Shown in pieces: positions 11,160 through 22,864 of a stretch of DNA of 64,000 nucleotides (the first letter of the stretch is position 1; every line of letters begins with the position of its first letter). The DNA is from Boletus sp. NGJ. Its lineage: Eukaryota > Basidiomycota > Agaricomycetes > Boletales > Boletaceae. The translations under genes and the position numbers were made by a program. The notes beneath the pieces are model-generated. The model saw only the letters and a program-made list of their open reading frames with translations. It searched no databases and had not been told where the DNA came from. Where the stretch lies: NCBI GenBank assembly GCA_019096195.1, contig JAGTXK010000196.1, positions 124,001 through 188,000 on the forward strand. The letters run 5' to 3'.

Positions 11160-14100
11160 TGGAGGTGGAAAGCCTGCTTGGCGAGTTATTCGGCAAGTGA
11201 TTTGAAGAGAATCCTCGGGGTAGGAGACAATACCCCACATCCTTGTGCATGTCCCTATTAACTTATTCTTCCTTTCCCCTTTCCTTCTATCCCAGGTGTC
11301 AAACACGACAAGGTATCCACGACTCCCGATGATAGAATGTTTATATTCGATCTCGTCGCAGCACTGGGTGCTCAAAAAATCTTCTCATAGAAAGATGGCA
11401 GTTGCTATCTGTATTGATTGTCAAATATGTTCCAGTTCATCTATATGGAACATTTATGTCCAAGGAAGCCCGCAGAGGCGAGATCGACATTCGGTTCGTT
11501 TTATTATTGCTATCCAGGCGAGGTGCTGCTGCCAGGACTGCGATCGTGTTCGCAAACGTCGGGAAGGACAGGATTTGAAACCAATAGGAGGGAGGAGAGG
11601 CTGGAACACTGCTGGTGTAGCACGAGGTCGTGGCTACGAGTCCTCGCTCTAACACCCGCTACTTCACGATACCGCCGCGGGGATTCAGAAAACCTGAGAC
11701 ACGTTCAAGGTATATACTCATCCTTGCAATTCCGAATCTAATGAGTAGCTCAACCCTAGCAGCGACGATGTCAGCACATACCTGGCATATCAATTCGTGT
11801 ACGGAAATGATCGACCTGGGTGCTCGGCAGTGAGATCTTGAGAGCACAGCTAATGCCAAGCAGATCCGCGGTCACGGTGAACTCGAACAGTTAAGTAGTT
11901 ATCATTATCTTTATGATCACAGGCACAATCAAACGCCGCCTAGGACCATCATATACGGTGTTGAAGCTTCAAGCTTCAAGAACAGGCACCATCAAGTGCG
12001 TGAGGGCGAATAACTGGCCTAGTTTCTTCGTCTTCTCCCGATCACCTTCATTAGCAGAACCGGTCAGGAACAGTATCAGCGGTGTTGGACATGAAGAGCA
12101 GGAAACGAATGAGATATTAGTTGCTTGTCATAAATTGTCGTTATAACTGTCCGAGGGTGGAACAAACGGAAGTAGTGGTGATGTGAAAATTTGACTGTGG
12201 ATGCAGCGATAACAGAGGATATCGATGATTCTTAGAATACATTGAGTAAACGAATGACATGCTGGACATGGAAATTATAACGATCGGCAGGAAACGACGA
12301 TCACGCCTTCGTCTCGTTGGAAGAGCTGTGGGAACGAAAGGATGTATTGTGAAGTTCCACATCGCGTTCCGCACCTGTCCCGGACACCTCCGAAGCAATG
12401 GAGTTCTGATAGAGTCCGACTCTGACCACAATCAAGAGCGGTGTTAAGACCTGACGAAATCATTCAACTCAGCGTGAAACGAGAAGAGCATTAAGTGAGC
12501 TCGACGTACAGCCAATTGAGAGGCAACATCGAGTGATGGGATCGCATATGGAAAAGGGCTTCCATGCTCAGATATAAAGAGAGCCAGCATAATGATCGTC
12601 GCGCTGGAAAAAATGGCACCCGATTCGACGACAACGTATATAGAGTATAAATATGGGTTGCCCGAGGAGTGATCAGCACGGAAGGAAGCGACATTCTGGC
12701 CCATCCACCAGAGGCGTGCAGCGATCGCCAGTGTGACGGAAACGTTGACAATCAGGTCCAGCGCCCAAGAAGTTATAGTGAGGGGAATAAGTCCAGACAA
12801 GTTGGTGTTGGGGATCGCGAATAAGATAGTGTCTGCGTAAGCTGTACCTGGTGGGGAGTTTGTAAGCTGCTTAAATATAAAATTGTTCACCAACCGATGC
12901 AAGCCAAGTCTAGAAGTACCTGAGTGAGAGAAGCCTCAGTTAATGTTATAGGCGAAGCATTCTACCAAATGGTTACTTACGAAGAATATGGGGATTCTCC
13001 AATCACGGTTGAAAACAACGTAAAGACGCCAGATCTCACCAACTCACGTGAGCTTGAATTATGGGACTGCGGCTCTCTCATACTCACCAGGACAATATCT
13101 TGCACAAATGTCTTTCATCGTCCATTAGTGCAGACTCGTCGATCAGTGAAGGTGTGCTCGTACCAGACTGACATAAACCACATTCTTCAGCGTGCGCATT
13201 GGAAGCGTGTATTCGACGAAATAGAGCGTGGCGTAATCTGACACTCCTGGAGGCACATAGATGAATGCTTCCAGAAGTTGTCGCAGGGATGCCGCTACAT
13301 AGACGGTGCACAGAACGAAAAGTACGGTGGATGTTGACACAAGAACCCTGGTAGAATGAGAGTACGTCCCAAGCAAACGACACGGGACAATAAACTTACC
13401 ATTGACCGGAAATTCTCCGCCTTCTTGAAATGAGCAAGTACATACACAAACAATATAGCATGCAGCTGTAATGTTGATCACTTAATCGAAATTCTAGATT
13501 ACTCGAATCAAGGAGCGTACTTCAACCCTACGTCGCAGTGGTATTCAGCCACGATCGACACTCTGAGTCTGCAACACGTACCATAGAGCACACTCTCCAT
13601 CCAGATAGAGATTAACGATATTTCACCCATGGCGGGAGGGATACCCATGTTAGTCGCCATAATGTTGAAGGAAAAGTAAACTGCGGAAACGACGTGTACT
13701 TCGCATGTTTAATACCCTTCGAATGTGTATAAGCACAAACATGGAAATCCGGAAGCGACCGCGAGGCAATGGAGCTGACACTAGGCTCACCACGGAAATT
13801 ACATCCCCGCCACCAGGTACGACACAAGGGGGTGTGCACCATCATTATTTTGGTTACGTCATATCCCCACCTGACTTATCTTTTTGTATACCGGACCTGT
13901 GATCTCTGCCTGATTGCTGAGAGGGTGATTCAGTGGAGATGACTGACGCTCGAACTAATGGGGATAATGAGGTTAGGAAACTCATGCCAAGCAGTAAGGT
14001 CAGTATGCATCACTGGGGGACCCAGATCTCAGCATTGGTGTGTACACTAGGTTTCCGTCCTGTTCGCCCCTGCAGTGGAAGTGCAACCTAGAACACTCGA

Positions 14101-14300
14101 GGAAAATACTGCTCTTCAAGGAGGTCATATGCTTCTGGCCTGATTGACGTACGAAATGAAAACCACGTAAAGTGGCAAGGCCAAACTCGAAAGGCTGCTC
14201 ATGTGATCTCTCCTTCAAAAATTTCTTTTCCATGTTTGCATATCCTGGCGACAGTCTGATCAATAGTATGGAGGGAAACCTCAGACCTACTCCTTCAATT
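11160..14300. repeat. Tandem segmental duplication, copy 1 (about 3.1 kb)
   Basis: This segment matches 14301-17455 along its whole length, with scattered substitutions and indels. Shared landmarks are gcgatcgccagtgtgacgga in the gene, the gtttcttcgtct and ctcccgatcaccttcatt stretch downstream of it, and cctagaacactcgaggaaaa upstream. The unit contains one membrane-protein gene on the minus strand plus about 1.1 kb of its 3' flank, in which I see no gene. Copy 1 has about 80 bases near 11,365-11,455 that copy 2 lacks. Confidence 0.9.
12301..13660 (-). CDS. Agaricomycete multi-pass (7TM-like) membrane protein, copy 1
   Basis: The ATG at 13660-13658 gives MATNMGIPPAMGEISLIWME and SVLYG at a first donor. 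Later exons read INITAACYIVCVCTC, then VLFVLCTVYVAASLRQLLEA, the loop FIYVPPGVSDYATLYFVEYT, a short exon FVQDIVL, IWRLYVVFNRDWRIPIFF, and NLSGLIPLTITSWALDLIVN. The next block ends ESGAIFSSATIIMLAL, and the tail holds LLIVVRVGLYQNSIASE and stops at 12301-12303. This pattern of about seven hydrophobic segments, an RDWRIP loop and a VESGAIFS helix is a large basidiomycete family of unknown function. Introns are GT-AG. All exons followed join in frame, so it is taken as functional. Copy 2 lies 3.1 kb to the right. Confidence 0.75.
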
Positions 14301-15109
14301 AGTGGAGAGGGAGAGCCAGCTTGGCGGGTTATTCGACGAGTGATTTGAAGTGAATCCTGGAGGTAGGAGACACGACCACGTTTACTTCCTTGGGTGTGTC
14401 CCTATCCACTCCTTCGTGCTAAACACATCACGGTATCCGTGACTCCCGATGATAGAATGCTTATGTTCGACCTCGTCGCAGCACTTTATACTCGTAATGT
14501 CCAAGGAGGCCGCGGAGGCGGATCGATACTCGATTCAAACTTATTATTGCTATCCAGGTGAGATGCTGCTACCGGCACTACGTTCGGAAGAACAGGGAAT
14601 TAGAACGAATAGGAGGGAGGAGAGGTTGGAATGCTTGCTGGGATAGCGCGATGTCGTGCGCTACTCCCCGATCTGACACCCACTGGCTAGTTCGCGCCAC
14701 CGCTGCGGGATTCGGAGAAACTATTAGTAACTTGAGAAGCGTTCAAGGGATATACTTAGACTGATAACACTCTTCGCATATCAATTTGTGTACGGAAATG
14801 ATCAACCTGCGCGCTGAGCGCTGGAGAGCACAGCTAGTAATACCAAGTGGGATCCGTGGTCAGGATGAACTCGAACAGTTATCTTGGTCATGATCACAGG
14901 CACAATCGAACGGCGCCAGGGACTATCTTGTATGGTGTTCAAGATTGATCAAGACAGCTACCATCAAGTGTGTGAGGCTTAAAATGGTCATTTCGGCGGT
15001 CCATGTGAATGACTGGCCTGGTTTCTTCGTCTGCTCCCGATCACCTTCATTAGAATCACTCAGGGCGGTGATGGGGCTTGGTGAACACGAAACGATTGAG
15101 ATATTAGTA

Positions 15110-15310
15110 GTTACCGGTCGTAGATTTGTGGATGAACCTGCTCTACCTGGTGGAATCTGTCATAGCGCGTTGAACGCTGCGCAACAATCGTATGACAGCC
15201 AGGCTGGGGGACTGGCAACTGAGGGTTTTGTTTTTTCTTGTTTATTGTCTTACGCGCGAGTGTGTTACCTAAGTTATGAGGAAAAATTGCAGTATAGGGT
15301 TCTACATTCG
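15110..15310. other. About 200-base insertion in duplication copy 2
   Basis: Copy 1 reads directly from gagatattagttg to a gtggaacaaacgga block, whereas copy 2 has about 200 additional bases. The insert edges tagtagttac and gtaataacta form a weak inverted repeat (8 of 10), which could be a worn MITE. No coding signal is present. Confidence 0.4.
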
Positions 15311-15483
15311 TAATAACTATGTGAGGGGTGGAACGAACGGACTCCCTGAGGTCTATCGTACAGTAGTGGTAATGCGAAAGTCGACTGTTGATAATAACGT
15401 AGGCATATCGTAGATTCTTAGAATAAATAAAATAAGCGTATGACATCCTGCACATGGAGATCAGTTGCGGCAGGAAACAACCA

Positions 15484-16877
15484 TCACACCTTCGTCTCGT
15501 TGGAAAAGCTGCGCGAATGAAAGGACATGTCGTGAAGTTCCACATCGCGTTCCGTATCCAAATGTTGGGCCAGCCTGACCCGAGATGTTACACTGGCATT
15601 ATTCTGTCTTGTCTCGGGCGCCTCTGAAGCAATGGAGCACTGATAAAGTCCGACTCTGACCACAATCAAGAGTGACGTCAAGACCTAATGAATTCATTCA
15701 ACTCAGCGTGAAACGAGAAGAGGATCAAGTATGCGCGACGTACAGCCAGTTGAGAGGCAACGTCGAGTGATGGGAACGAATACGGAAAAGGGCTTCCATG
15801 TTCAGAGCCAGCATAATGATCGTCGCGCTGGAAAAAATGGCACCCGATTCGACGACAACGTATATAGAGTATAAGTAATGGTTGCCCGAGGAATAATCAG
15901 CGCGGAAGGAAGCGACATTCCGGCCCATCCACCAGAGGCGTGCAGCGATCGCCAGTGTGACGGAAACGTTGACAATCAGGTCCAGCGCCCAAGAAGTTAT
16001 AGTGAGGGGAATAAGTTGGTGTTTGGAGTCGCGGTTGAGATAGCGTCTACATAAGCTGTACCTGGCGGGGAGTTTGTAAGCTGCTTAAACATAAAATTGT
16101 CCACGAACCGATGCAAGCCAAGTCTAGAAGTACCTGAATGAGAGAAGCCTCAGTTAATGTTATAGGCGAAGCATTCTACCAAATGGTTGCTTACGAAGAA
16201 TATGGGGATTCTCCAATCACGGTTGAAAACAACGTAAAGACGCCAGATCTCACCAACACACGTGAGTTTGAATTATGAGACTGTGGCTCTCTCATACTCA
16301 CCACGCTCTATTTCGTCGATTACATGCTTCTAATGCGTACGCTGAAGAATGTGGTTTATGTCAGTTTGGTACGAGCATACCTTCACCCATCGACGAGTCT
16401 GCACTAATGGATGATGAGAGACGTTTTTGCAAGATTTTATCCTGGCGTAATCTGACACTCCTGGAGGCACATAGATGAATGCTTCCAGAAGTTGTCGCAG
16501 GGATGCCGCTACGTGGACAGTGCACAGAACGAAAAGTACGGTGGATGTTGACACAAGAACCCTGGTAGAATGAGAGTACGTCCCAAGCAAACGACACGGG
16601 ACAATAGACTTACCATTGACCGGAAATTCTCCGCCTTCTTGAAATGAGCAAGTACATACACAAGCAATATAGCACGCAGCTGTACTGTTGATCACTTGAT
16701 CGAAAACGTCTAGATTACTTGGATCAAGGAGCGTACTTCAACCCTACGTCGCAGTGATTTTCAGCTACACTGGCAATCGACACAGAGCCTGCAACACACA
16801 CCATAGAGCACAGTCTCCATCCAGATAGAGATCAACGATACTTCACCCGTAGTGGGAAGGGAACCTTCAGTCGCCAT
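15484..16877 (-). pseudogene. Membrane protein, copy 2, disrupted by an inversion and a frameshift
   Basis: This is the duplicate of the gene at 12301-13660. The first exon reads MATEGSLPTTGEVSLISIWM and the frame continues through VAASLRQLLEAFIYVPPGVS. Immediately after VSDYA the sequence switches to the reverse complement of what copy 1 has, for 145 bases, so the exon encoding LYFVEYTLPMRTLKNVVYV now lies on the plus strand and the minus-strand frame runs into unrelated residues. Further on, a 10-base deletion after IIMLAL (near 15,804) shifts the frame again. The tail LLIVVRVGLYQCSIASE is still recognisable and ends at 15484-15486. Two independent lesions make loss of function likely, unless the original family member can tolerate exon skipping. 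Confidence 0.8.
16301..16445. other. 145-base inversion relative to the tandem copy
   Basis: Bases 16301-16445 are the reverse complement of 13087-13231 (about 90 percent identical by eye), while the flanks on both sides match copy 1 in direct orientation up to the base. Both segments are 145 bases and both begin CCA and end TGG, a 3-base inverted repeat at the breakpoints. Confidence 0.92.
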
Positions 16878-17455
16878 GATGTTGGAAGAAAAGTGAATTC
16901 GGAAAAGCCGTACGCTTCACATGTTTAACATCCTTTCCAATACAAACATAAAAATCCGGGATTGACCGCAAGGCAATGATCAAAGTTGGTACTACTTACC
17001 ACGGAAATTACAGGAATGGTCCATCGCCAATGGTCCAGGACCTATGATCTCCGCCATAGATGGAGGGTGACTCAGTGAAGATAACCAACGCTCGAACTAA
17101 TGCGGATAATGCGGATAGTGAACTCAATGCCAAGCAGCGTCGGTATGCATCGGTGATAGATTCATATTCCAGCCTTGGTGTGCATACAAGACGGAATTGG
17201 TCGTCCCTGCAGTAGGAATGGAACCTAGAACACTCGAGGAAAATACTGCTCTTGAGAGATCAAATGCTTCTTGCCTGGTTGACGTACTGAGAGTGACACG
17301 TAAGGTCAGGCAAGGCCTAGCACAACGACCAGTTAAATTCTGAAAGAGGTTCTCATGTGACTACTCCAAAATTTGTTTTCCACGTTTGCAAATGGCGATC
17401 CCTGGCGACCGTCTGATCAATAGTATCAAAGAAAATCTCAGACCTACTTTGTCAA

Positions 17456-18037
17456 CTAATCCAGTGTTTTCATCTCTCGACCCGATGTTCATGTTAGTCG
17501 TGAGTGCAGCTCAAGCACCCTGCCGATTAGTTCAATGTTGTGAAAGGAAAAGGATGAAAGATAGAGATCAATCCCCGACTCCCATGGTAGTGGACGAGTG
17601 TTGTTCACAGAGCATTTCGGACGAGCGTAGGCACCCAGTAGGGACGCATCCTCTTTCTCCCGTGCCCCCACCTGCCCGCTCGCCGTCCCGCTTCACACTC
17701 CCTTCACTTGTTGCACTCCCAGTCCTCAACATCCCGTTTCAACTTCTCACGCACCCTATCTGCAGCAAATCAGTCCTGCGAAGCGCCCTCGCAGCTCGCA
17801 CCTTGCCCTGCGGGGTTCCGTTTCCGTTTTGGGCCCTTGCGCGCTTCCACCCAATCCCCTGCGTCTCTCGGTCTCTGTTCTAGCAATGTACATTCAACGT
17901 GCTCTGCGATACTCAGTACCCAATAGCAAAAGAACCCGTCAGCACTCCACGATGTCCGAGTCATAATGTACTATAAGCCCCTCGGAAGAGTGAGGGTTAG
18001 TACATAAATAGAATAAGTCTGCCAGTGCCTTGGATTA
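17456..18037. other. Gene-poor spacer
   Basis: An open frame of about 165 codons exists on the plus strand (17386-17883) but it starts inside the duplication edge, lacks any recognisable motif and has a proline/arginine/serine composition typical of chance frames. I see no supported gene here. Confidence 0.5.
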
Positions 18038-19849
18038 CTGGTAACTGAATGTCGTGTAGTGCTCACCATGGCCAAAAAATAAACTGGAGTGCCGTCTACC
18101 ACTTGTATGTACGACCGGGGCTCGTTGCGTTGGGACGTAGGTTCATGTCGATCATTGGGATTTCGTAGACGTAGTCGGCCGGGTATTGAGTAACTGGGAG
18201 ACGTCCACCAGGTGCGACCTTGCCACTAAGAATGTCAAACAATCCCTGTCCTCCACCCTGACCGGGGTATCCGGGCCATACAAGTGCATTGACCTGTTCA
18301 GGTGACGGTAGTCCACGAACTTGGTCCATCGGATGGAGTAGATACCCATAAATGTATTAGCCTTCAACATTGTGTCATCTAGCTGTCCGCCACCGGATTG
18401 GGCAACAACAAGAGGGTTTCCAACAGCCTGGAGCTCAGCGATCAATTCGAGTTGGTTACCAGGCCAAGTGATATCGAGGCGGTCATTGTATTCAGCCTCG
18501 ATAGTCAGGTCAATACCCCCAGCGTAGGAGACAGCATCCGCCTCTTGTTGCGGCTGCTACTGCAGCTGCGAAGCCGCTGGTGTCGGTTGTACTGATGCTC
18601 ATACCGAACATGTAGGTGACGTTGTATCCGTTGCGCATCGCTCCCATGAGAGGGCTGATGAGGTAGGGTACGATACCCGCTTAGTTGCCCTGCATTTGAA
18701 TGTAGCGTCCGCCCATGGACCAATGAAAGCAATGTTCTTGACACTGCTGGCAAGAGGCAATGTGCCGTCATTCTTCAGAAGGACAATACCCTTCACCGCA
18801 GCCTGGTAAGCAAGTTGCTGAGCCTCAGGGGTGTTGACTTTATTCCAGTTGTACGTGCGATACGGCTGCCATTCGATAGGGTCAAAGTAACCAAGACTGA
18901 TGGAGGATATATATTGATATTATCAGGATGAAGCCAAACGAGAGACGCGTATTGGTGGGTCAGGGCAGTCCTGAGCTGTGTTTCCGTGATCAAAGATTCA
19001 CTGTAGGCAGTTGGAAGCCATTCGCTGTAGAATGTACCACAGTCAATATCGGCACCAGTCATCAAGGCGTCAGCGACGGCTTGCTGGGGTGACGCAGTAT
19101 AGTCGTGGGGATCATAAATATTGGCTGGTAAGAAACGTCAAATAATCTCGTTTCGGTGAATCCAGAACAGAATGCACCAATTGCGTCACAATTAGAAGCG
19201 ATCTTGGTCGGGACATGTTCAGGCGTTTCCAGTAAACGTTATCAGAGTCAAGCTTACCCAACGATCTTGTGCGAACCCCCAGAAGTCCCGAAGGATGTCT
19301 TGAAGAAGGCAAGTGTCCGCGCACGAGGGAACTACATTAACAGCATTGTAGCTACATCTGTATCCCAAAAGTCTGTCGGCGAATTTTTGTTTGGAACATT
19401 CCTATGGTGACTTACATGGCAGCGCCAACTTTGGCATCACGGTAGCAGGATTGGAAAGAGGGCAAGTAATACTCGCTCAGGTCTTGTGTGGTAATCACTG
19501 CGTTGAGGCCGTAGCGATGGCTGCCAGTCTTCCAAGTCGTAGGCAGCATAATGCTTGCATGTCGCAACCACTTGGTAGTATGGATAAGGGTCAAGTCCTC
19601 CTTGAAGCCCGTTCACAAGATTGTACACGTAGTTGGCCAAATGGAAAGGATCTTCGCCCGGAGTTTCCTGTCCACGTCCCCAACGAGGATCCTTGAATGG
19701 GTTGATATTCGAGTCCAGAAATTGAAACCGGCGCGACCAGTTGTGTCACAAACAGAGAGCGGCGGAACAACACAGTTGGGGAAACTGTATGCTGCAGCAG
19801 AGCCGACAGTAAGTGCAGAAGTGAGAAAGATGCGGTCCATGTGTCTCAT
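18038..19849 (-). pseudogene. Secreted beta-xylosidase, glycoside hydrolase family 3, decayed
   Basis: The N-terminus MRHMDRIFLTSALTVGSAAA is a signal peptide, followed by YSFPNCVVPPLSVCDTT, the start of fungal GH3 beta-xylosidases. About 100 residues are missing there: CDTT joins straight to GRAGFNFWT. One base is then missing before NINPFKDPRWGRGQETPGED. The reading goes on with VNGLQGGLDPYPYYQVVATC and KHYAAYDLEDW, VPSCADTCLLQ and RDFWGFAQDRW. The loop carrying the nucleophile, normally SDCDAI, reads SNCDAI, replacing the catalytic Asp with Asn. Later parts are ADIDCGTFYSEWLP, GIVLLKNDGTLPLASSVKN, PGYPGQGGGQGLFD and VTQYPADYVYEIP, then TYKW, another frameshift and FGHGEHYTTFSYQ. The C-terminal fibronectin-like domain is absent. 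The enzyme would have released xylose from xylo-oligosaccharides. Confidence 0.88.
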
Positions 19850-20609
19850 GACGGCCTTGAACATACTTCGACGCACCGTACGTTTTGTCTCTTATAGCAC
19901 TCGTCGGACAATTGCGGCGGGGACCAGCCGGTTGACCTACTCTTGCTCAGATTCATCGTGAAAAAAAAAAAACAGTAACAAGAAAGAATAACATAACATT
20001 CAGCGTCACCCGACGTGTCAGGTGGTAGGGTGTTGCGGCCAGCGTCTGAGAATTCTGCAAAGCGAAGTGGATGATGTTGTGAACGAAGCGCATCATATGA
20101 ACGTGCAAACAACGCCGGTTACCGTCGAACGATCATGACATCAGCCTCCCGGATTTGACGCTGTTCCTCTGCTCCGCCTCCGTACGCGTGGCACGACTCG
20201 ACGGTAAATGTGATACAATAGAAGTGGTTTGATGATCTGTATGAGAGGATTGGCGCATGGCGCATGGCTGATCAAGGGAGTCCGAGGCAACGCATACGCT
20301 ATAGAAAACACTCTTATAGCAAAAATTGAATGTGGGCAAGGCATCACAAAAATTGTCGAACTAGAATACGCCTGTATATCGCCATGCACAGCCGTATAAA
20401 CCTTATAATCTGTGCTGTCCATAGTGATCCTTGCTCGAGTACATACGACCAAGTCTAGGAACTTAAATGGTCGGATGGAGGCTTGATTTATCGGTCGGAC
20501 ATATATTTGACCGTGCATACTCGACCGCGCCAGTACTGTCATGCACAAGAATACATTGCACCTGTTCGAATACAGCATAGTACACGGTAATGACTTCCGG
20601 AGCAATGAT
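19850..20609. other. Intergenic region upstream of the GH3 pseudogene
   Basis: No gene is supported. It holds a run of 12 A near 19,960 and otherwise ordinary sequence between the start of the GH3 remnant and the stop of the DUF6698 gene. Confidence 0.5.
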
Positions 20610-22864
20610 CTAGTTACGTCTGCGTCTTGACGCCCTCTTGGTGTGTCCACGATCTCCAGAGGCTAAAGTGCGGTTGTCCTCCACTTCCTCCACCGCACGT
20701 TTCTTACCCTTTGCCCTTGCACTCCGAGTCTCCGTACGGGCTGTGCCCCCTTTGTTAGGCAGTGGCGTTAGTGGCGAGCCGGGATTTGACTCGTCAGCGA
20801 TCATGGGACTGTCAGCGAAATGAACATTGGTGACGATAGACTTGTGCTGGGGTGGGCCTTCCCCTCTGGATTCGTCCTCGGAGACAGCAGGGGATGGATT
20901 TCGTTCAGCAAGACGAGAAAAACGACGAGAACTAACACGTGGTGGTGTTGGGGTCACAGTGTAGACAGCCCGACGTTGACTACGACGACTCGGAGAGGCG
21001 TTAGCCTGGGGCGGTGTTGGCGTCTGTTGGTAGTACTGATGGCGAGCCCGAGAGTGATGAGAACTATGAACAGGTGAAATTGTGGCCTGCCAAGGGGAAA
21101 ACTCCTCAGCCTGTTCGACATTGCTCCCATGGGTTGAAGTTGGGGAAGATGGAACGTGGCGATCAGAGTGTCCTCCTTCAGTGCGGCTCCACCAGACTCG
21201 TGAGCAGAAGCCTGAGCAATCATACGTGCCTCCATCTGTGCCCGCATCTTCTCCATCGTTGTCATTGCTCGAGGCTCGGAGTCGGAGGAGGCACTGGTAG
21301 CAGCTTCTTTCTTCATGTCTGCATTGTAGACACGGCCCTGCTCGTTTCCAAATAGCTGCCTACACCGCACCTTCAAGTTAGTAACAAACGTCAATAGAAC
21401 TTGAGCGTCATTTACACATTCCACCATGTGATGAGATTGTCCCTCCATGCTCTGTCGACAGCATTGCGGATGTAGGTGATGATGTAGTGGTAAAAATCTC
21501 GGTAGCTGAATTCCCCATCCTTCTCACTCCAGACAGACATCGAGGATATTCCGAAGCGGGTCTGATAAATAATAAGTAGACTTACATCTAGCATGAATAA
21601 AACAGCCCGAGGGTTATGATACTGACCTGCACACAGACATACGCGATGTGCTCTGGTTCCACAGTCGTCATGTCATGTAAATCACAGTTGCTTTGTTTCG
21701 AGCCCTTCTTGCCCTCATCCTTTAGAGCAGACGTCGGTCCCAAAAAGATGTGGTGCACGCAACCTAGGAGTTGTTGTAGTAAGAAATGCTCTGGTGGTGG
21801 TAGCGTACTGCCAGACTTACTCGGACGAGTACATAGCTACGGAAAAAACCCTTATCCATATCTGTCATATCCCAGTCATCACCCGGATAGTTGTTACCGC
21901 TCCAGAGAACAGCCGGAAAGTTCGCAGCGGTCATGGGTATCTTGCCACATTCAAGGAGTTTGCGAGTCCTGAAATATAAATGTGACTGGCGATCAATGTG
22001 GCGACAAAGAAATGAACTCACCCAGCTGGATCCCTATCATATTCCTCAAGCTTATCTGCAGGGCACAGGAAACGTGCCAGGATTGGGTGTTTCAGACCCA
22101 TTTCAGCTCGGCCACTTCCATTGACGATGGGTGGATCGAGCCCGGCCTTGTGGGGCTTTGGTGGCAGATACTGGGCAATGTGCTTCTTCAGGCTCGTGGC
22201 GTCGACAGACCGTGTACTATGAATTGTCTCATTCATCTAATGATTTTCAGCTGCCTATATGTGCGCATATAGCCATGGAAATCACCTTTTGCGTGATCCC
22301 TGCGAGTTCAGCAGCGCGTTTCGGGTTGTCGATGATGGACTTCAAACTAGGCACAACTTGAAGGATCCTTTGGTATGTGAACACGTAATGTTCACGAGTG
22401 TCCTTATCGCTACAATAGACCGTTCAGTGTGGTTGATGAGGAAATTGATGAAACTCACTATTTCGCTAATCGATCCTCTCGCAACTTCCTGCTGGCTTCG
22501 TCTTCTCCAAGCTCACCATTCTTGCCAGCCTCGTCTTGTTCTAGCATTTGTGCCACCCTAATGACTTTGTCAACATTGCACCAAAGATTGATGCAACGTG
22601 CAATTGCACGCGCTGCGGAAATGAACTCGTTAGCGACAGTGACAGTCTGCTTTGACCTGCCCTGCATCAGTACTAGAGGGTAGAGATAGCATGATTGTAG
22701 TCAACTTACTTTTTTCCCTTTGTTGATTCCTTGTCGTCTTTTCTGTCCTTCTTGCGACTTGTGTCATCCTTGTTCTTGTTGCGATTCACATTGTTCTTCC
22801 TAGACTTCGTTGTTCTATCCGCCAGGAGTTCTTCGTCACTGTCAGAGAGGACGACACAATGCAT
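20610..22864 (-). CDS. DUF6698-family protein (function unknown)
   Basis: The ATG at 22864-22862 gives MHCVVLSDSDEELLADRTTK and a lysine/asparagine-rich stretch that looks like a nuclear-localisation region. The DUF6698 core follows: FTYQRILQVVPSLKSIIDNP, MNETIHSTRSVDATSLKKHI, PPIVNGSGRAEMGLKHPILA, RFLCPADKLEEY, MTAANFPAVLW, MDKGFFRSYVLVRG and TTVEPEHIAYVCVQ. Then come RFGISSMSVWSEKDGEFSYR and DFYHYIITYIRNAVDRAWRD, LITWWN and LFGNEQGR. The C-terminal part is low in complexity and basic, ending KRASRRRRN at 20610. Introns are short and GT-AG. DUF6698 proteins are numerous in Agaricomycetes and often sit near transposons. No catalytic motif is known to me. The gene appears whole. Confidence 0.75.

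Larger units (their letters stand above)
14301..17455. repeat. Tandem segmental duplication, copy 2 (about 3.1 kb)
   Basis: This is the second copy of the unit at 11160-14300. It differs by an internal 145-base inversion (16301-16445), a 10-base deletion in the gene near 15,804, and an extra block of about 200 bases at 15,110-15,310 that copy 1 lacks. The edges are approximate because similarity fades gradually. Confidence 0.9.

Noticed and set aside
17386-17883. 165-codon plus-strand open frame after the duplication
   Set aside because: It begins at the edge of the duplicated block, has no motif, and its copy-1 counterpart is not open.
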